From Rotaria sp. Silwood1 (lineage: Eukaryota > Rotifera > Eurotatoria > Philodinida > Philodinidae): a DNA stretch of 64,000 bases. Where the stretch lies: positions 248,001 through 312,000 of the forward strand of contig CAJNOP010000095.1 of the NCBI GenBank assembly GCA_905250075.1, written 5' to 3'. Positions within the stretch are counted from its first letter, which is position 1. Each line of letters begins with the position of its first letter. The notes under the pieces are model-generated. The model saw nothing but the letters and a program-made list of their open reading frames with translations. It was not told the origin of the DNA and did not search any database. Positions 38,401 to 50,106 of this stretch are shown piece after piece. The position numbers were made by a program, and so were the translations under genes.

Positions 38401-40353
38401 AGGAGTTGGTAATTTTTTCATTTCTCGAGTAACAGTAACAATTCGACTAGTTTGCTCAATTTCAAATGGTCTAGTAATAACTTCAATAGTTGTTTCTTCA
38501 GGTGTATCATCAACTTCAGTATGAACTTGAACAACACCTTGATGTTTTGTAATAGTTGTATCATATGTATCAATAATAGGTTCTTCTTTATCTTCAAATT
38601 TTAAACCTTTATTATAGATTTTAATATCTCCACCACCAGGTTTATATCCACGATTCCATGAATCAATTTTTGAACCAACAATTTTTTTTCCTTTTATTAC
38701 ACGTTTTGATTCTATAGGAATGTCAGTTATTTCATTTTCGATTTTATAGATTGGTTTAGTATCAATAATCTTATAAAAGATAAAATACATTAGATGAAAA
38801 TGTAGAATTTTGTTAATTAACATACTTCTACAGTTGATGGAATTTCTGTTTCAATGATTTCTTGTTGTTGTGGTACAACAATTGTATCAAGATGTTCAAC
38901 AATAACTTCACGTATTGGTTTCGATATTGGATTACTTTGTATTTGAACTTCTTCAAATTCTACGTGAGGTTGTCGTTTTTCAACAGTTATTTCTTCTGTT
39001 TTTATTGTCTAAATAAGATAGAAAGAGATATTCAAAACAAAATATTTCATTTATCTTTACTTGAATTGGTTCTTTTTGTTCTATAATTGTTTCAGTTGCT
39101 CTTGCACGTGGTCGCCGACGAACAGTACGAACTGTTTCTGTAATTTCGGTTGTTGTTAAAGGTACAGGAACAGGAACAGGAACAGGAGGTGGTGGTGGTG
39201 GTGGTAGCACTGATACAGATTCAGATGGCTGAGAAGTTGCATGGTGATGATGATGATGATGTTCTTCAACGATTACACGCGGTGTTTGTTGAGGAATAAT
39301 AGGATGAGTATGAATGATTTGTTGTGGCTGTGGAGGAATAATAGCACGAGCATGAATGATTGGTTGTGGTTGTGCAATTATTGCAGACAGTGGAATAGGT
39401 TGCTGTTGTTGTTGATAGAGAACAACAGGTAATGTTGGTGGTGGAGCAGGAGCAACAGGAACTATAGCTGGAGTAGTTATTTGAATTGGTGTTGTCAAAA
39501 TCTATTAAACAAAAAGAAATCAAAGGAAGATTAATTATGAATCGAAAAAACAAATTCGAAGACAAGATTCTCTTAGCTTTTTTTCAAGATTTCCTCAAAT
39601 AAATATTCACACCTATTGTGCTTTATCATAGAAATCATTTTCTTCCTGTGTTGCCAAACGTACTATACCATCAAGATTTTCCATATAAAACTATAATCAT
39701 ATAGATTGAAACTCATTAAACCTAACTAATCGACTTATAACTCTATCTGTTTGTTGAGCTATAAATGTTTAAATGATAGTTCTGATGAAAGTTGAAGTGA
39801 AAAGAATTTTAAACAAGACGTCTTGTTTTTTTTTTCCTACCGTCGGTTTTTCATCATGAATAATTGTTGCACGTTGATGATCAACTGGAATAATACGTTC
39901 TTTAATAACATGTCGTTTATTTAACATTGCTATATCATCATCATAATGTCTTTTATATGATAATGGTGTATATGAATAAGAATTTTCATCCTGTATAGTA
40001 GTAAAATATCCTGAATTATCATCATATTGTGAGGCAGACGGTGTTGATGATGTTCGAGTTCGATGAAGTAGAAGTTGTTTTGATGCACCACTTAGAAGAT
40101 AATCTGGTAAATCATTTAAATGAACTCGACGATGAAGTAATTTTGTACTTATTGGCGTCTTAAAGATTAAATTGAAAAGAATTTATAGACAAAAAAAAAA
40201 GTTGTGTTGTTTTTTTATTGTTGTCAATACCTCATTTTCATCATCTATTGTTTGTGTATAATGAAGTGCATGATTTGTTTCATTTGGATTTAATAATGGT
40301 AATGGTTTAGTTGAAATAATATGATGTATATGACGATAATCATCAGTAGACAT
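26485..40353 (-). CDS. Tau/MAP2/MAP4-like microtubule-associated protein with hugely expanded repeats
   Basis: Family proteins bind and stabilise microtubules through about 31-residue repeats with a VxSKxGSxxN…KPGGG core. The start used here (MSTDDYRHIHHIISTKPLPL) has an in-frame stop 15 bases upstream. In protein order the gene encodes a Pro/Gln/His-rich part with a poly-His run (about 39065-39500), a first tau-like repeat VGSKIDSWNRGYKPGGG (about 38590-38705), proline-rich exons (37690-38320), eight 43-residue exons (35653-37619), about 50 degenerate repeats built on (S/K)xRIDTWQ (28130-35580), and small acidic/Ser exons. Two 31-codon exons close the array: VASAKPQWNSATSK…HKPASG (26964-27056) and KSKVGSLDNAHHKPGGG (26753-26845). 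The tail is hydrophilic and ends NDDGDK. All the array introns I checked are phase 0. The upstream exons at 40725-44148 can splice in phase to the exon near 40158, so this may be a short isoform of one larger gene. Confidence 0.8.
26753..26845 (-). repeat. Canonical tau-type repeat exon (31 codons)
   Basis: A single phase 0-0 exon of exactly 31 codons holding KSKVGSLDNAHHKPGGG. This matches the tau/MAP2/MAP4 microtubule-binding repeat in sequence (SKxGSxDNxxHxPGGG) and in length. It is the firmest evidence for the family assignment of the whole locus. The neighbouring 31-codon exon (26964-27056) is a decayed relative with HKPASG. Confidence 0.85.
27310..27660. repeat. Dispersed repeat family B, copy 2 (MAP intron)
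   Basis: Diverged match to about 23320-23760, located in the intron between small exons of the MAP-like gene. It is non-coding. Ends approximate. Confidence 0.4.
31660..33050 (-). repeat. Higher-order tandem duplication inside the tau-like array
   Basis: Two-repeat exons alternate between two types: one with NRFLL…SDVRQVSTRLCP-like coding on the opposite phase of the DNA (markers near 31752, 32216, 32693) and one with TGATGTTTAGAAGAA on the + strand (near 31990, 32455, 32935). The spacing is about 465-480 bases, so exon pairs with their introns were duplicated together about three times, more recently than the rest of the array. Confidence 0.6.
33960..34226. repeat. Intronic long inverted repeat (foldback or MITE-like)
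   Basis: Two arms of about 110 bases, roughly 33960-34070 and 34113-34226, are imperfect reverse complements. For example, GAAACTTTCAGAACTAT in the right arm pairs with ATAGTTCTGAAAGTTTC in the left. A short spacer of about 40 bases separates them. It sits in the longest intron of the tau-like array. Confidence 0.65.
35653..37619 (-). repeat. Eight tandem 43-residue single-exon repeats
   Basis: Eight exons, each 43 codons and phase 0-0, at about 35653-35782, 35840-35970, 36018-36150, 36465-36595, 36650-36780, 36837-36969, 37290-37421 and 37488-37619. The consensus is LxxxxYxxDFEKQYAEY followed by QFDEyxqxEQTLD and TKlSLKQ. There are two subtypes (LDY.STKLSL and LDR..TKYSL). They are acidic/aromatic and unlike the basic tau-like units next to them. 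No known domain recognised. Confidence 0.78.
38590..38705 (-). repeat. N-terminal-side tau-type repeat with KPGGG
   Basis: The minus strand encodes KKIVGSKIDSWNRGYKPGGG followed by DIKIYNKGLKF. This resembles a tau repeat in both halves (VxSKIxS…PGGG…xIxxxKLxF). Its SKIDSW links the canonical repeat to the SRIDTW units of the expanded array. Confidence 0.8.
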
Positions 40354-40724
40354 TATTATGTGATAATGTCAAAACACAAATGTGTTTTCAATTGAATATG
40401 CTTATAAAAAATGAGAGAATAAAAAAGCAACAAAACACTATCAAATGTTGCCATCAGCAACATATTTAGACCACCTAAGGAGTAATAAAATTGGCAGAAT
40501 ATTTTAACCAAAAAAAGGGAATTAAAATGAGCCGTACACAAGTGAGAAGAAAAGAAGGAAAAGAAAAAGCAAGATAATATAAAAACATCTGAGTTTGATC
40601 ATGATTGATAATAGTAGATAAGCCGGTATTTTTTTTACTTCGGCTAACGATCAATCATAAGAAAAAATGTGAAGGAAATAAAGAAAAACAACAATGAAAT
40701 TAATAAATATTTTTATTATCTCAC

Positions 40725-43700
40725 CGTTGTTCCGGATGCACTTTCACGTGCTGAACCTAATGTTGCATCAGATGTTGTTGGTCGATTAGCACTTGTTGAA
40801 CGTTGAGGAGCAACGGTAGTTGATGAACTAGTTGCTGTAGCTGGTCGTGTAGCTAAAGAAAAAAAAAACAAAAACAAATTGTTCTTTAATTTCTAATACA
40901 AGAAATAACAATATGAGTTTTACCTGTAGTAAGATTATGAGATGTTGGACGTTCTTTTGCAACAGTTGTTTTACTAGCTGAAGTAGATGCACGTGATGTA
41001 ACAGTTGAAGCTGTTGAATGTGAAGAAACATGAGTGGCACCACCAGAAGCAGTTTTTGTTGGTGGTCTTGTTGAAGTTTGTGGTGGTCGAGCAGTCGGTT
41101 TGTTTGTTGCACTAGCAGGAGCTGCTGTTGCAGCAGTAGCAGCAGATGTTGATGATGAACTACCTTCTGGAGCTGTTGAAAGTATTGTTGTTTGTTGATC
41201 AGATGTAGTGGCATCCGAACTTTTATGAACTGTTGATGGGCGAGTAGATTTTGGTACTGATGGTTTCATTGTCGACCGTGCTGCAGCTGTTGTTGTAGAA
41301 CTAGCGGTTGGTTTAGGCTTAGCTGCTGTTGCCGCTGCTGCAGATGGTGTAGGTTTAGTTGGAACATCACGCTATATTAAGTATATAAAATATTGTAATA
41401 TATTTGGTAAATTTAGATACATACGGTTGGTTTAGGACCTGTTGATAATTCATGTGATGGAGAAGTTGGTGTTACCTTTGGTTTATGAGAAGCTGTTGCA
41501 CTAGCTGTTGATCCTGATAGAGGAGGTTTACGAACCGATGTCGGTGGTTTTGGTTCAGTAGATTTTGTAGTTGAACCTGTTGCTTTATGTTCAACTGTTT
41601 TTGACGTTGCAGCGGCAGTCGGTTTATGTTCTGTAGTTTTTGATGTTGCAGCGGCATGTGGTTTATGTTCCGTAGTTTTAGATGATGCAGCTGCTGCTGT
41701 TGCAGCTGGTGGTTTATGTTCTGTACTTTTGGTTGTAGCAGCTGCTGCAGATGATGGTTTAGATCTTGTGGCAAGACTTGATCGTGTAGCATGTACAGCA
41801 CTTGCAGGTTTCTTTGTTGTTGAAGCAGTAGCTTTAGTAGGGGATGCTGCTACTGGAGCTGTTGGTGAAGATGTTATTGGTAAAGTTGAATCTAATTTTG
41901 GTGAAGTAGCAGATAGCATTGTTTGTTCAACATTCTCATGTTCTTCAGTTGTTAATGGTATTTTAGCATCATCATTTGATTGAGTAGAAGCTAGAGGTTG
42001 TTCTGATGATGTTTCTAAAACTGGTGATATTGCTTCTGCGTCTGTATCTGAAAATAATGGTGGTGGTTGTCGATCTGATGTAGCCGGTGGTGATGGTGAA
42101 GTAACAAGATCAATTTTAGCTGCTAATTCCTTAGCAGCATTATCAACATCTGCACATGCTTCATTGAATAAACGTCCTTCCTCAACGTTATTTAATGGTT
42201 GTTCATGGTCATTCGATTGATTTGATATAATTACATTTTCTTGATCATTCAATGGCTTCTCTTCTTCATTACTTGATGAAATATTGTCATGTTGTTGTTG
42301 TTGTGCTTCTTCTTTAACTGGTGAGGAAAGTACTTGAGCTTCTTCTTTAACAGGTGAAGTCAAATATTCATGTTGTTCTTCTTTGACTGGTGAATCAATA
42401 ATCTCGTATTGTTCCTTAACTGATGATGAGATACTTTCATCTTGTTGTTCTTGAACTGGTGAATGAATATTTTCAACATGTTGTTCCTTAACAGGTGATG
42501 AAAGAAGTTCTTCTGGATGTTCTTTAACTGGTGAATGAATTTCTTCATGTTGTTCTTCTTCAACAGGTGAATGTTGAATATGATCATGATGTTCATCTTT
42601 AACTGGTGATTGAATATTTTCATGTTGTTCATTAATAGGTGATGAAACAATTTCTTCTTGATGTTCTTTGACTGGTGAATGAACTTCTTCATGTTGTTGT
42701 TCGTCGACAGGTGAATGAATACCTTCTTGATGTTTATCTGCTACTGGCGAATGAGCACTTTCATTGACAGGTGATGGAATAATTTCATATTGTTGTTCTG
42801 CAACTGATGATTGTAAATCTTCTTGATGTTGTTCCATAACGGGTGAATGAATTTTTTCAGCATGTTGTTCTTTAACAGGCGATTGAAGAATTTCATCTTG
42901 ATGTTCTTTGACTGGTGAATGAACTTCTTCATATTGTTGTTCTTCAATAGGTGAATGATGAATTTCTTCATGATGTTCATCTTTCAATGATGATTGAATA
43001 TCTTCATGTTGTTCATTGACAGGTGATGGTATAATTTCATATTGTTGTTCTGTAGCTGGAAATTGTAAATCTTCATGATGTTGTTGCATAACTGGTGAAT
43101 GAATTTCTTCATGTTGTTCATTAACAGATGATTGAAGATTTTCTTCTTGTTGTACTTTGATTGGTGAATGCACTACTTCATGTTGTTCGTGCTTGACAGG
43201 AGAATGAATATCTTCATGATGTTTATCTTTAACTGGTGATTGAGTATCTTCATGTTGTTGGTTGATAGGTGATGATAGATTTTCATCATATTGTTGCTTA
43301 ACTGATAATTGTAAATCATCTGGTCGTTTGTTGATTGGTGAATGAATTTCTTTGTTTATATCATCTTTAACAGGAGAATGAATATTTTCTTTGATTGGTG
43401 ATATTAAAATAATATCACTTGATGGATTAGTAAAACTTGTTGAATCCAATTGTTGTTCATGTTTAACTATATCTGCTTCAGATGAACTGTCAGTAACATC
43501 AAGAGAAATATCATTCTTATTATGCTGTGGTGATGATACATCGTTAGTTGGTGATGGTGTCAAACCCGTTGTTTTATCTGCATGTATACGATCCAAATCA
43601 GGTGCATTAGGATCAAGTTCAAGTAAAAGTGTACTTTTGTCTGTTACATCACCATTACGATTTGAATTAAAATTTAATGATGAATCTTCTGATTCTTCAT

Positions 43701-44148
43701 TTTTACGTGTTGAAAATTCATGAAGATGATAATGATGAGGTTGAAAATCATGTGAAGAAACTTAAAAATACAAATAAATATTAACTTGACTCTTGTTTTT
43801 TTTTTTTTCTTTCTTTTAATTAATGTCTATTTTACCTTTTTCATTTTCATTTGTATCCACCGGAAAAAGATCATTATTTAATGAAAATGGATGATGTTCA
43901 TCATGTTTATTGCCATTAGTTCCATTTTGATGTTCATCCTTATTAGTACCATTACTTGAATGATATTCTTGTTCATGAGGTTCATTACCATTATGATTAC
44001 CAAATGGATCCATATCTTTAAATGATCGATTATCATAAAGATCATTTGTTTTTTGTTTTGTTGGTGTTGTTACTGTTGGAGATGATTGTTGTTGTTGTTG
44101 TTGGTCGAATGAAACAAGTGGATCATCAATGGGGCTTTGATCAGACAT
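40725..44148 (-). CDS. Projection-like N-terminal part of the MAP locus: Ser-Pro repeats and basic Ala/Pro-rich region
   Basis: ATG at 44148 gives MSDQSPIDDPLVSFD, then a Gln run and an Asn/His-rich acidic stretch. The second exon (about 41426-43763) contains about 26 SPV/SPI motifs in an acidic Glu/Gln/His setting (EQHEEIHSPVKE), then STEHKPPAA-type basic repeats. The next exons (40925-41372, 40725-40855) are Ala/Thr/Ser/Pro-rich with scattered Lys and Arg. This layout of acidic projection then basic proline-rich region is what precedes the repeats in tau/MAP2/MAP4 proteins. The last donor (ACG|GTGAG) is phase 0 and fits the acceptor at about 40158. Splicing to the nearer acceptor at about 40475 would hit a stop after two codons. 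It may therefore be the 5' half of the tau-like gene or a separate short gene. Confidence 0.7.
42330..43400 (-). repeat. Ser-Pro-Val/Ile repeat block
   Basis: About 26 SPV or SPI motifs spaced mostly 10-16 residues apart, with the consensus EQHEEIHSPVKEQ. Glu, Gln and His dominate. Each Ser-Pro is a potential proline-directed kinase site, as in neurofilament-H and MAP side arms. Longer sub-blocks (QQYEIIPSPVNE) recur, showing internal duplication. Confidence 0.75.
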
Positions 44149-47100
44149 GAATGATCGTTCGAATCTCGTATATATAATAATCTATGAAATCGAAAAAAAA
44201 ACGAAAGGATAAATATTGAATAGATGACAATAGTGACCTTTATTAGACAGTTTTTTTTTCTTCTATCAATATTGTATAAAATAGAAAGATTGACAGACAG
44301 ACAGACAGACAGAAAGAAGGACACCTCAGGCTTTTTTTTCGTATAAAACGATCTCTATGAATAGGATCAAATAACCAAACGGACACGATGATAAATGGTG
44401 GACTGGGCGGAATCAGTAATGGTAATGATGTCGGCTATAAATCACAAAATACTTACAAAAAAAAGAAAGAAGAAGAAAAGAAAAAAGAAAAAAAAAAGAG
44501 AAATGGGACGAACAGTTCAGCAACTGTGCACAACTATGTATGCATCAGCTTGAACAATCAAATACATAAAAACTTTTGTCACTGGAAGCAGATGTATATA
44601 TTTCAAATACAAGAATTATCGATATGAATAGTACGACGAGAAGAATGATTGTATGAAAGATGAATAATGTACATGTTCTACTGTGTTTTGTAACACATTT
44701 ACACTTTCGTTCTTTTTCACACCTTTGTTGACCTTTTGAACTTGTCAACGTGTGTTTAGATAATCTAATAGTTTGATAATAAACACCTGTTTTCCCACTC
44801 AATTATCTTTATTTCTTTTCATGAACATGGCAACTGTCTATATTTATCAAATAAGAAAAGACGTTTCTACCCATTAGATCTATCCCATAGGCTATAAACA
44901 TAATTGTACGAGAAATAAGAGACGTACTGTTTTTTGTTATTTATAGAGTATAATAGGATGTTGCGATTGTATGAATTCAATGTAGAGAATCAATTAACCA
45001 GTATATGTTAAATTATCATCGAATACATTTAGATTTCATGATATAATAACAACTATACACGTATTAAAAATACTACGACATGAAATCTAACAATATAAGC
45101 GCTTGTTCGACAAGATGACTAATGTCATCAATGTATACACATCTATTGAGACAACATGCTCTCGGCCTTCTCTCATTCTTTCGCATTCATTTCAACATCT
45201 GTCGTCAATGAGCCGATCAATTGCCTATTCGAGAGCCTTCTTTGCCTCATCTCAATCTAATTGTCGAAAAGAGAAAGCGTGTGCGAGAGAGAGACACAGG
45301 AGTAAAGAAAAAAAAGTGGCGACAAACGTTCAATTGTACAGACCATTTCCGTTCTTTATACATGTATTAGAAAAAGGATTAAACATGTTTATCTAAGATT
45401 TTCGATAAATACTCTATGACAATTAATCATTAAATCACCTATAATATCAAAGAAAAAGAATGAATAGGTCTTATCAAAGTGTCAAACTAGACAAAAAGAA
45501 ATAAAAAAAAAAAAAAATTTATTATCGACTCATTCTTCCTTAAAACTGTCGACAGTATTCCAGCAATCACGTCGGTGTTTTCTAATTCTTTCTTTTTATT
45601 TTATAGTTGGTCTGTCGTTTCTCTCTCCTTCCTTTTCTTTCTTTTTTTTTCTCCTACAGCAATCAAGAATGATTCAGCGACACTCGACTTGTGCAAAAGC
45701 AGCATTGCTGCCTTTCCTTGCCCGACTCATTTTTCTTCGTCGTCGTCTTTCTTTATTTCATCCTGTATTGCTGTTGATGGCGCTACCACACGGACATTGC
45801 TTGATCTGCTCTATCAGACACGCAAGAAATGGAGAAGAAAAGAGGAAAAAAAAGCAACAACTACAATTCTCGTATAAACAGAAAGCGAATGGAAACTCAT
45901 CATCTGATGTTGAAGAGGAAAAAAAGAGAAATGAACTTGAGGATAATGAAAAAGTTCATCATGAACTTATTCTTTTTTATGTATCAAGTCAATTAAAATA
46001 AAAACTGATTTAGTAAACGATAAATATCATTTAGGTTCTAGAAAACAATTAAACAACTGTACAAAGAATACATACATATACAAAGAACAAAAAAAAACGA
46101 AGAAATAACAGAGAGACAGACGGCAGACGTTACAATCTCGTCTCTCTCTCATTTCTTCTATCTATAGAATATATTTACATGATTTAGAAGAACAAATGAT
46201 GAAGCGAAACTAGTTACTAATATTTTCTTATTCTTCCCTCTCGCTCTCTCTTTTTCTTTATTTAGTTTTTCTATTAGATGAAATGCAAAAAAAAAAAAAA
46301 AAGTCTAACACGAAAATCTCATGAGAAATAGATGATGAGGGTACGGATCGACAAACGAGAATACGAATGAAATTAAATATACTCCCTCTTGTCGTCTTTT
46401 CTCTTCTGTTATTTTTTCATTCTTTATGTCTCTAGTGCACAATGAAAAGAGTTAAAAAGATAGGACTCGTAGAAAAAAAGTTATATTTTTCAAATATGAA
46501 CCCTTAGAAAGACGATTAAATTTCTAATGAGAAAAACTGACTTTTTTTTTCCTATTTTGTTTTCTTTTTTCTCTAATATAAACAATTAAATCGATCTAGC
46601 TTACGATCTTGTATGTTTTTTTTTATCTTTTTATACAGTTCACTATAGGAAAATAGAATCGGCAGTAACGAACAAACGCATTTAGTACAGTAAACGAGAA
46701 GAATAGAGCATTACTGACTACCATTTTTTCTCTCGTCTCTATATTATCCATTCATTGTTTGGCAGTCAGTAGATGACGCCATTTGTTGAATAGAGATCAT
46801 TCATCTGCCGGAACCAAACAAAATCAAAGAATTATTTCTCATTCATAGAAATGATCAAAAAAAAAACAATGTTTCAATTGTTTAATATGGTTTCAATCAA
46901 ATGAAAGCATTTTAAGTGAAATTTTAAAATAGTTTATCTAGTAGAACTTTCCTAATGTCTAAGTTAATTTAAAATGAAGAACATATGAAAATCTCATTAT
47001 CAAGAATATTTCAGATAGGTTCAATTATTCGATTACTTACTGATATAGATTTTTTTCATGTAATTGTATTAAGTCAGTTTTAATATTCGATTTTCGACAG

Positions 47101-48049
47101 TATTTATTATTAAGGTCAGCTCGACAGAAAGAAAAGAAAGATAAGAAAACGCAAATAAACAACCTGTTTTAGGAATTACATTCGAAAATTGAAAATAATC
47201 ATCGAAGTATTCTTGTACATGTTACCGAGTTTCATAAATATGATTACATCTCTTCATCAATTGGGAAAGCTTTGGGATTATTTGGTTTCTTTCGATATTC
47301 TTAAATATGTCATGTTGATATCATTTATTTATCTAGAAGCTAGCCATTGATTTTTAGACATAATAGACTTCGCTACATATCTTGTATTTAGTATATTGTT
47401 ATCTATTGTTCATTTGTATAATGTTGATCGAACAGACAGAATGACAAAGATAACCTTGCTTCTAATTTTATAATTGAAAATTGAATCAAGATCGGTTAAT
47501 AAAATAGAAAAAGATTATTAAATTGTAGAGAAAAAAAAGTTTTTCATGTCTCATATTATAAATTTCTATATAGAGGCTTTTAATGTTTTTAGAATCCTAT
47601 TCTATTGTTCAGTTAATAGAAAGAACTTGTTTGCTCGAAGATTATTTTTTTTTTTATCTACTATTTTTCGAAATTGTAAAATATCATAGAATTTATGGAT
47701 ATTAATGGTTTTCTTTAATGATGTATTTGTGCGGTCTGTTTTTATTAAATTTTTGCAGAATGACTTTTCATTTTAGTTGTTCGTGACAGACATTCTTTGA
47801 AAGTATTTATCATTTCTCTAATATCTTATTTATTTAATTTAGAACACGAAACAAAGTAAAAATCTATTAATATCCATGTTAGTTGCTATTACAAATCATA
47901 AAATTTTGTTGAATTTTCCTATGGTAGCACAGGCAACCAACAAGTATTTGCAATGATCGAACAGCAACGAAACTTACGAGTACATTATAATAGTTCTTGT
48001 GTAATTGGATAATTAAATTCAAAAACAAATTATTCATATTCATTCTTCT
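44149..48049. other. Gene-poor upstream region of the MAP locus
   Basis: A TTTCATAG acceptor about 25 bases upstream of the 44148 ATG implies a leader exon or trans-splice site. The region holds a (GACA)5 microsatellite near 44292, strong purine/pyrimidine tracts (44458-44505, 45590-45655, 46240-46290) and no supportable gene. A 110-codon + strand frame at 45669-46001 starts with a true ATG, but its composition follows the local simple sequence. Confidence 0.5.
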
Positions 48050-48957
48050 GATTAGGTAATTCGTCTATACTATGTTTAGTATGATTCTAAAAAATCTTAA
48101 TCGAAAGTTGATAAATGATTAAATTTCAAACAAAAAAAAAACCATTATTATAGACAACATTGGTTACATCACGGAGAAATGATCTATTTAAAAAAAAACT
48201 TAAAATTTCTCAAAAAAAGATTTTTCTACACAATATTCAAATGATGATGTAGATATGATGTCATTTCTTATTTGATAAATGTTATCGAAATTTGCATTTA
48301 AATATTTTTTTATTGAAAGTCTTTGTTCATTTGATTTTTTGTGCGTTTCATTGCTGATGATATTGACAAAAATTTATAAGTAATATTTTGATAATTGTTA
48401 AATGCATTTGATTTCAATGTTAGATTCGATATCTCTATCATAAATATCTTTTAATATTGTTTGATTGAGATACACTTGAAATAGCATTAGATGAATCGAA
48501 CTGTTCTTTTTTTCATTATCATAGGATTCAATATATTTTACTTTTGAATAGAAATATTTCAAAAATATTAATGGAATCATTATCAAATGTTGAATGATAA
48601 TGAAGAATAAATATAGTTCGTTTATCTATTATTATTGAATAAATATGTTTTATAATTTCATATGATGGTGCATTGATAATAAGAAGTAAATAATTAATAT
48701 GTGCATTAAGATTGTTAAGTATAGTTAAATCTAATGTTTGTTTAATAATTGAATCAAAATAATCAATACAAATAAGATAATAAATATTATATGTATTTCG
48801 ATGTTGATAATTTCTTAAGTCATCAATATAGATTATAGAAGAATGAAAAACATTTGAGAAACAATTGAAAAGATAAGAAATAAATGATGAATTTGTATAA
48901 GTTTTTGATGTAATTATAATAACAGAATTTTGTTTTTGAAATTGATTAGTGTTACTA
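48050..48957 (-). pseudogene. Broken third copy of the PWWP-paralogue C-terminal domain
   Basis: The + strand from about 48050 to 48957 parallels 52483-53400, the C-terminal half of the gene at 52606-54242. The last 380 bases are nearly identical to both intact copies. Relative to them it has an internal deletion of about 50 bases near 48570 (loss of the stretch encoding the LLLCSGNRTMFD segment) and extra substitutions and indels toward its 3' end. Similarity stops abruptly at about 48957, before any PWWP-coding exon, and unrelated sequence follows. No intact reading frame remains across the copy. Confidence 0.8.
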
Positions 48958-50106
48958 CCTCGGTCAAGTATCCCTAGAAGAATTCCAGGCAGTCTCCCGA
49001 AAACTCATAGGGAAATCCCGATAGAGATTCATTGCAGACTTGCTATGAATTTCTCAGGAGTCTATGAAAACAATTGCGGCAGCCGTAAAGAGACATATAC
49101 GATACGTCTATGAAAACAGGTTTCTATCACTGCAAATATATAAGCTAAAAAGTTCTTTACTGTTATTGCTTGATACATAACTCAATAGAGTTTAATAACA
49201 TAACACATTCATACTTTAAATATCATGTATAAGTCTGGCCGAATCCGAAGACAAACGAACATCAATAAAAAATGGTATTCACATAAACATCAGCTTCAAG
49301 GTCCATTCTTTTTCTGTTTGAAGCTTGGTAATACGAACTAGATTTCCATGAAAGACACTCACAAACTTTACAACTTCTTAAATTTAATCAAAATTGAATT
49401 AAAGTTAGACATAACTTGATATGAAAACCTCTAACTGACTAAACCTATAGCATACAGTAGTTATGATTGTAATTGTTCTATGTCTATTACATGCTAAATG
49501 CTAATATGCACTTTTAACAAAGAAGATAGGAAAAAATGTACCACACTTTTTTATACGATGATTAATGTGTAGTTTTGAATTTCTATAGAAGAAATAAACA
49601 AGATAGACAATTTGTTCGTCTTCAAAATATTAAAATTAAAGGGAACATCTTCATCAAAATATCACATCTTGAATCGTAGCACATGAAAGTTTGATAATCG
49701 CAGTCATAGCTTTGACTTATTCAATAAAAATTGTCTAATCACAGTAATCGATTAGAAATATAAATGGAAAAGACCAAAACTTCAGGTAGTAATCATGCAT
49801 AACCAGTTCAAAAAGTTGCAACAAGTTTATTATTTAAATTTTAATTCAATGTCGTCAAGCAATGCGATATAAACTGCTCCTGTGCTAAAGTGTTCACCAT
49901 TCAACAGCATGGATGCAGTTATTCTCAATATCTATTCGAACAGTCACACATTCGCTTACAAAAGCCGCACTAAAGAATACATTATCGGTAACTCATCAAA
50001 AACCGTAGAGTGAAGTAGATATACACAAAAATAGAATTGAATTCTGCAGTTATTGAGAGTAGTATCTATTGACATAGTCGATCCTGTATATCCTACCGAA
50101 GGTTGT

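Noticed and set aside
39241..39432. Met/Trp/Leu-rich + strand frame
   Set aside because: Antisense shadow of the His/Gln/Pro-rich coding exon of the MAP-like gene.
41729..41983. Ala/Val-rich + strand frame
   Set aside because: It is the antisense shadow of the Ala/Thr-rich coding exon of the MAP locus.
44545..44802. 85-codon minus-strand frame with a hydrophobic membrane-like stretch
   Set aside because: It has no ATG start (it opens at a TTG codon), no splice context and lies in simple-sequence DNA.
45669..46001. 110-codon + strand frame starting with ATG
   Set aside because: The composition tracks local pyrimidine/purine runs, there is no recognisable domain and no supporting exon structure.
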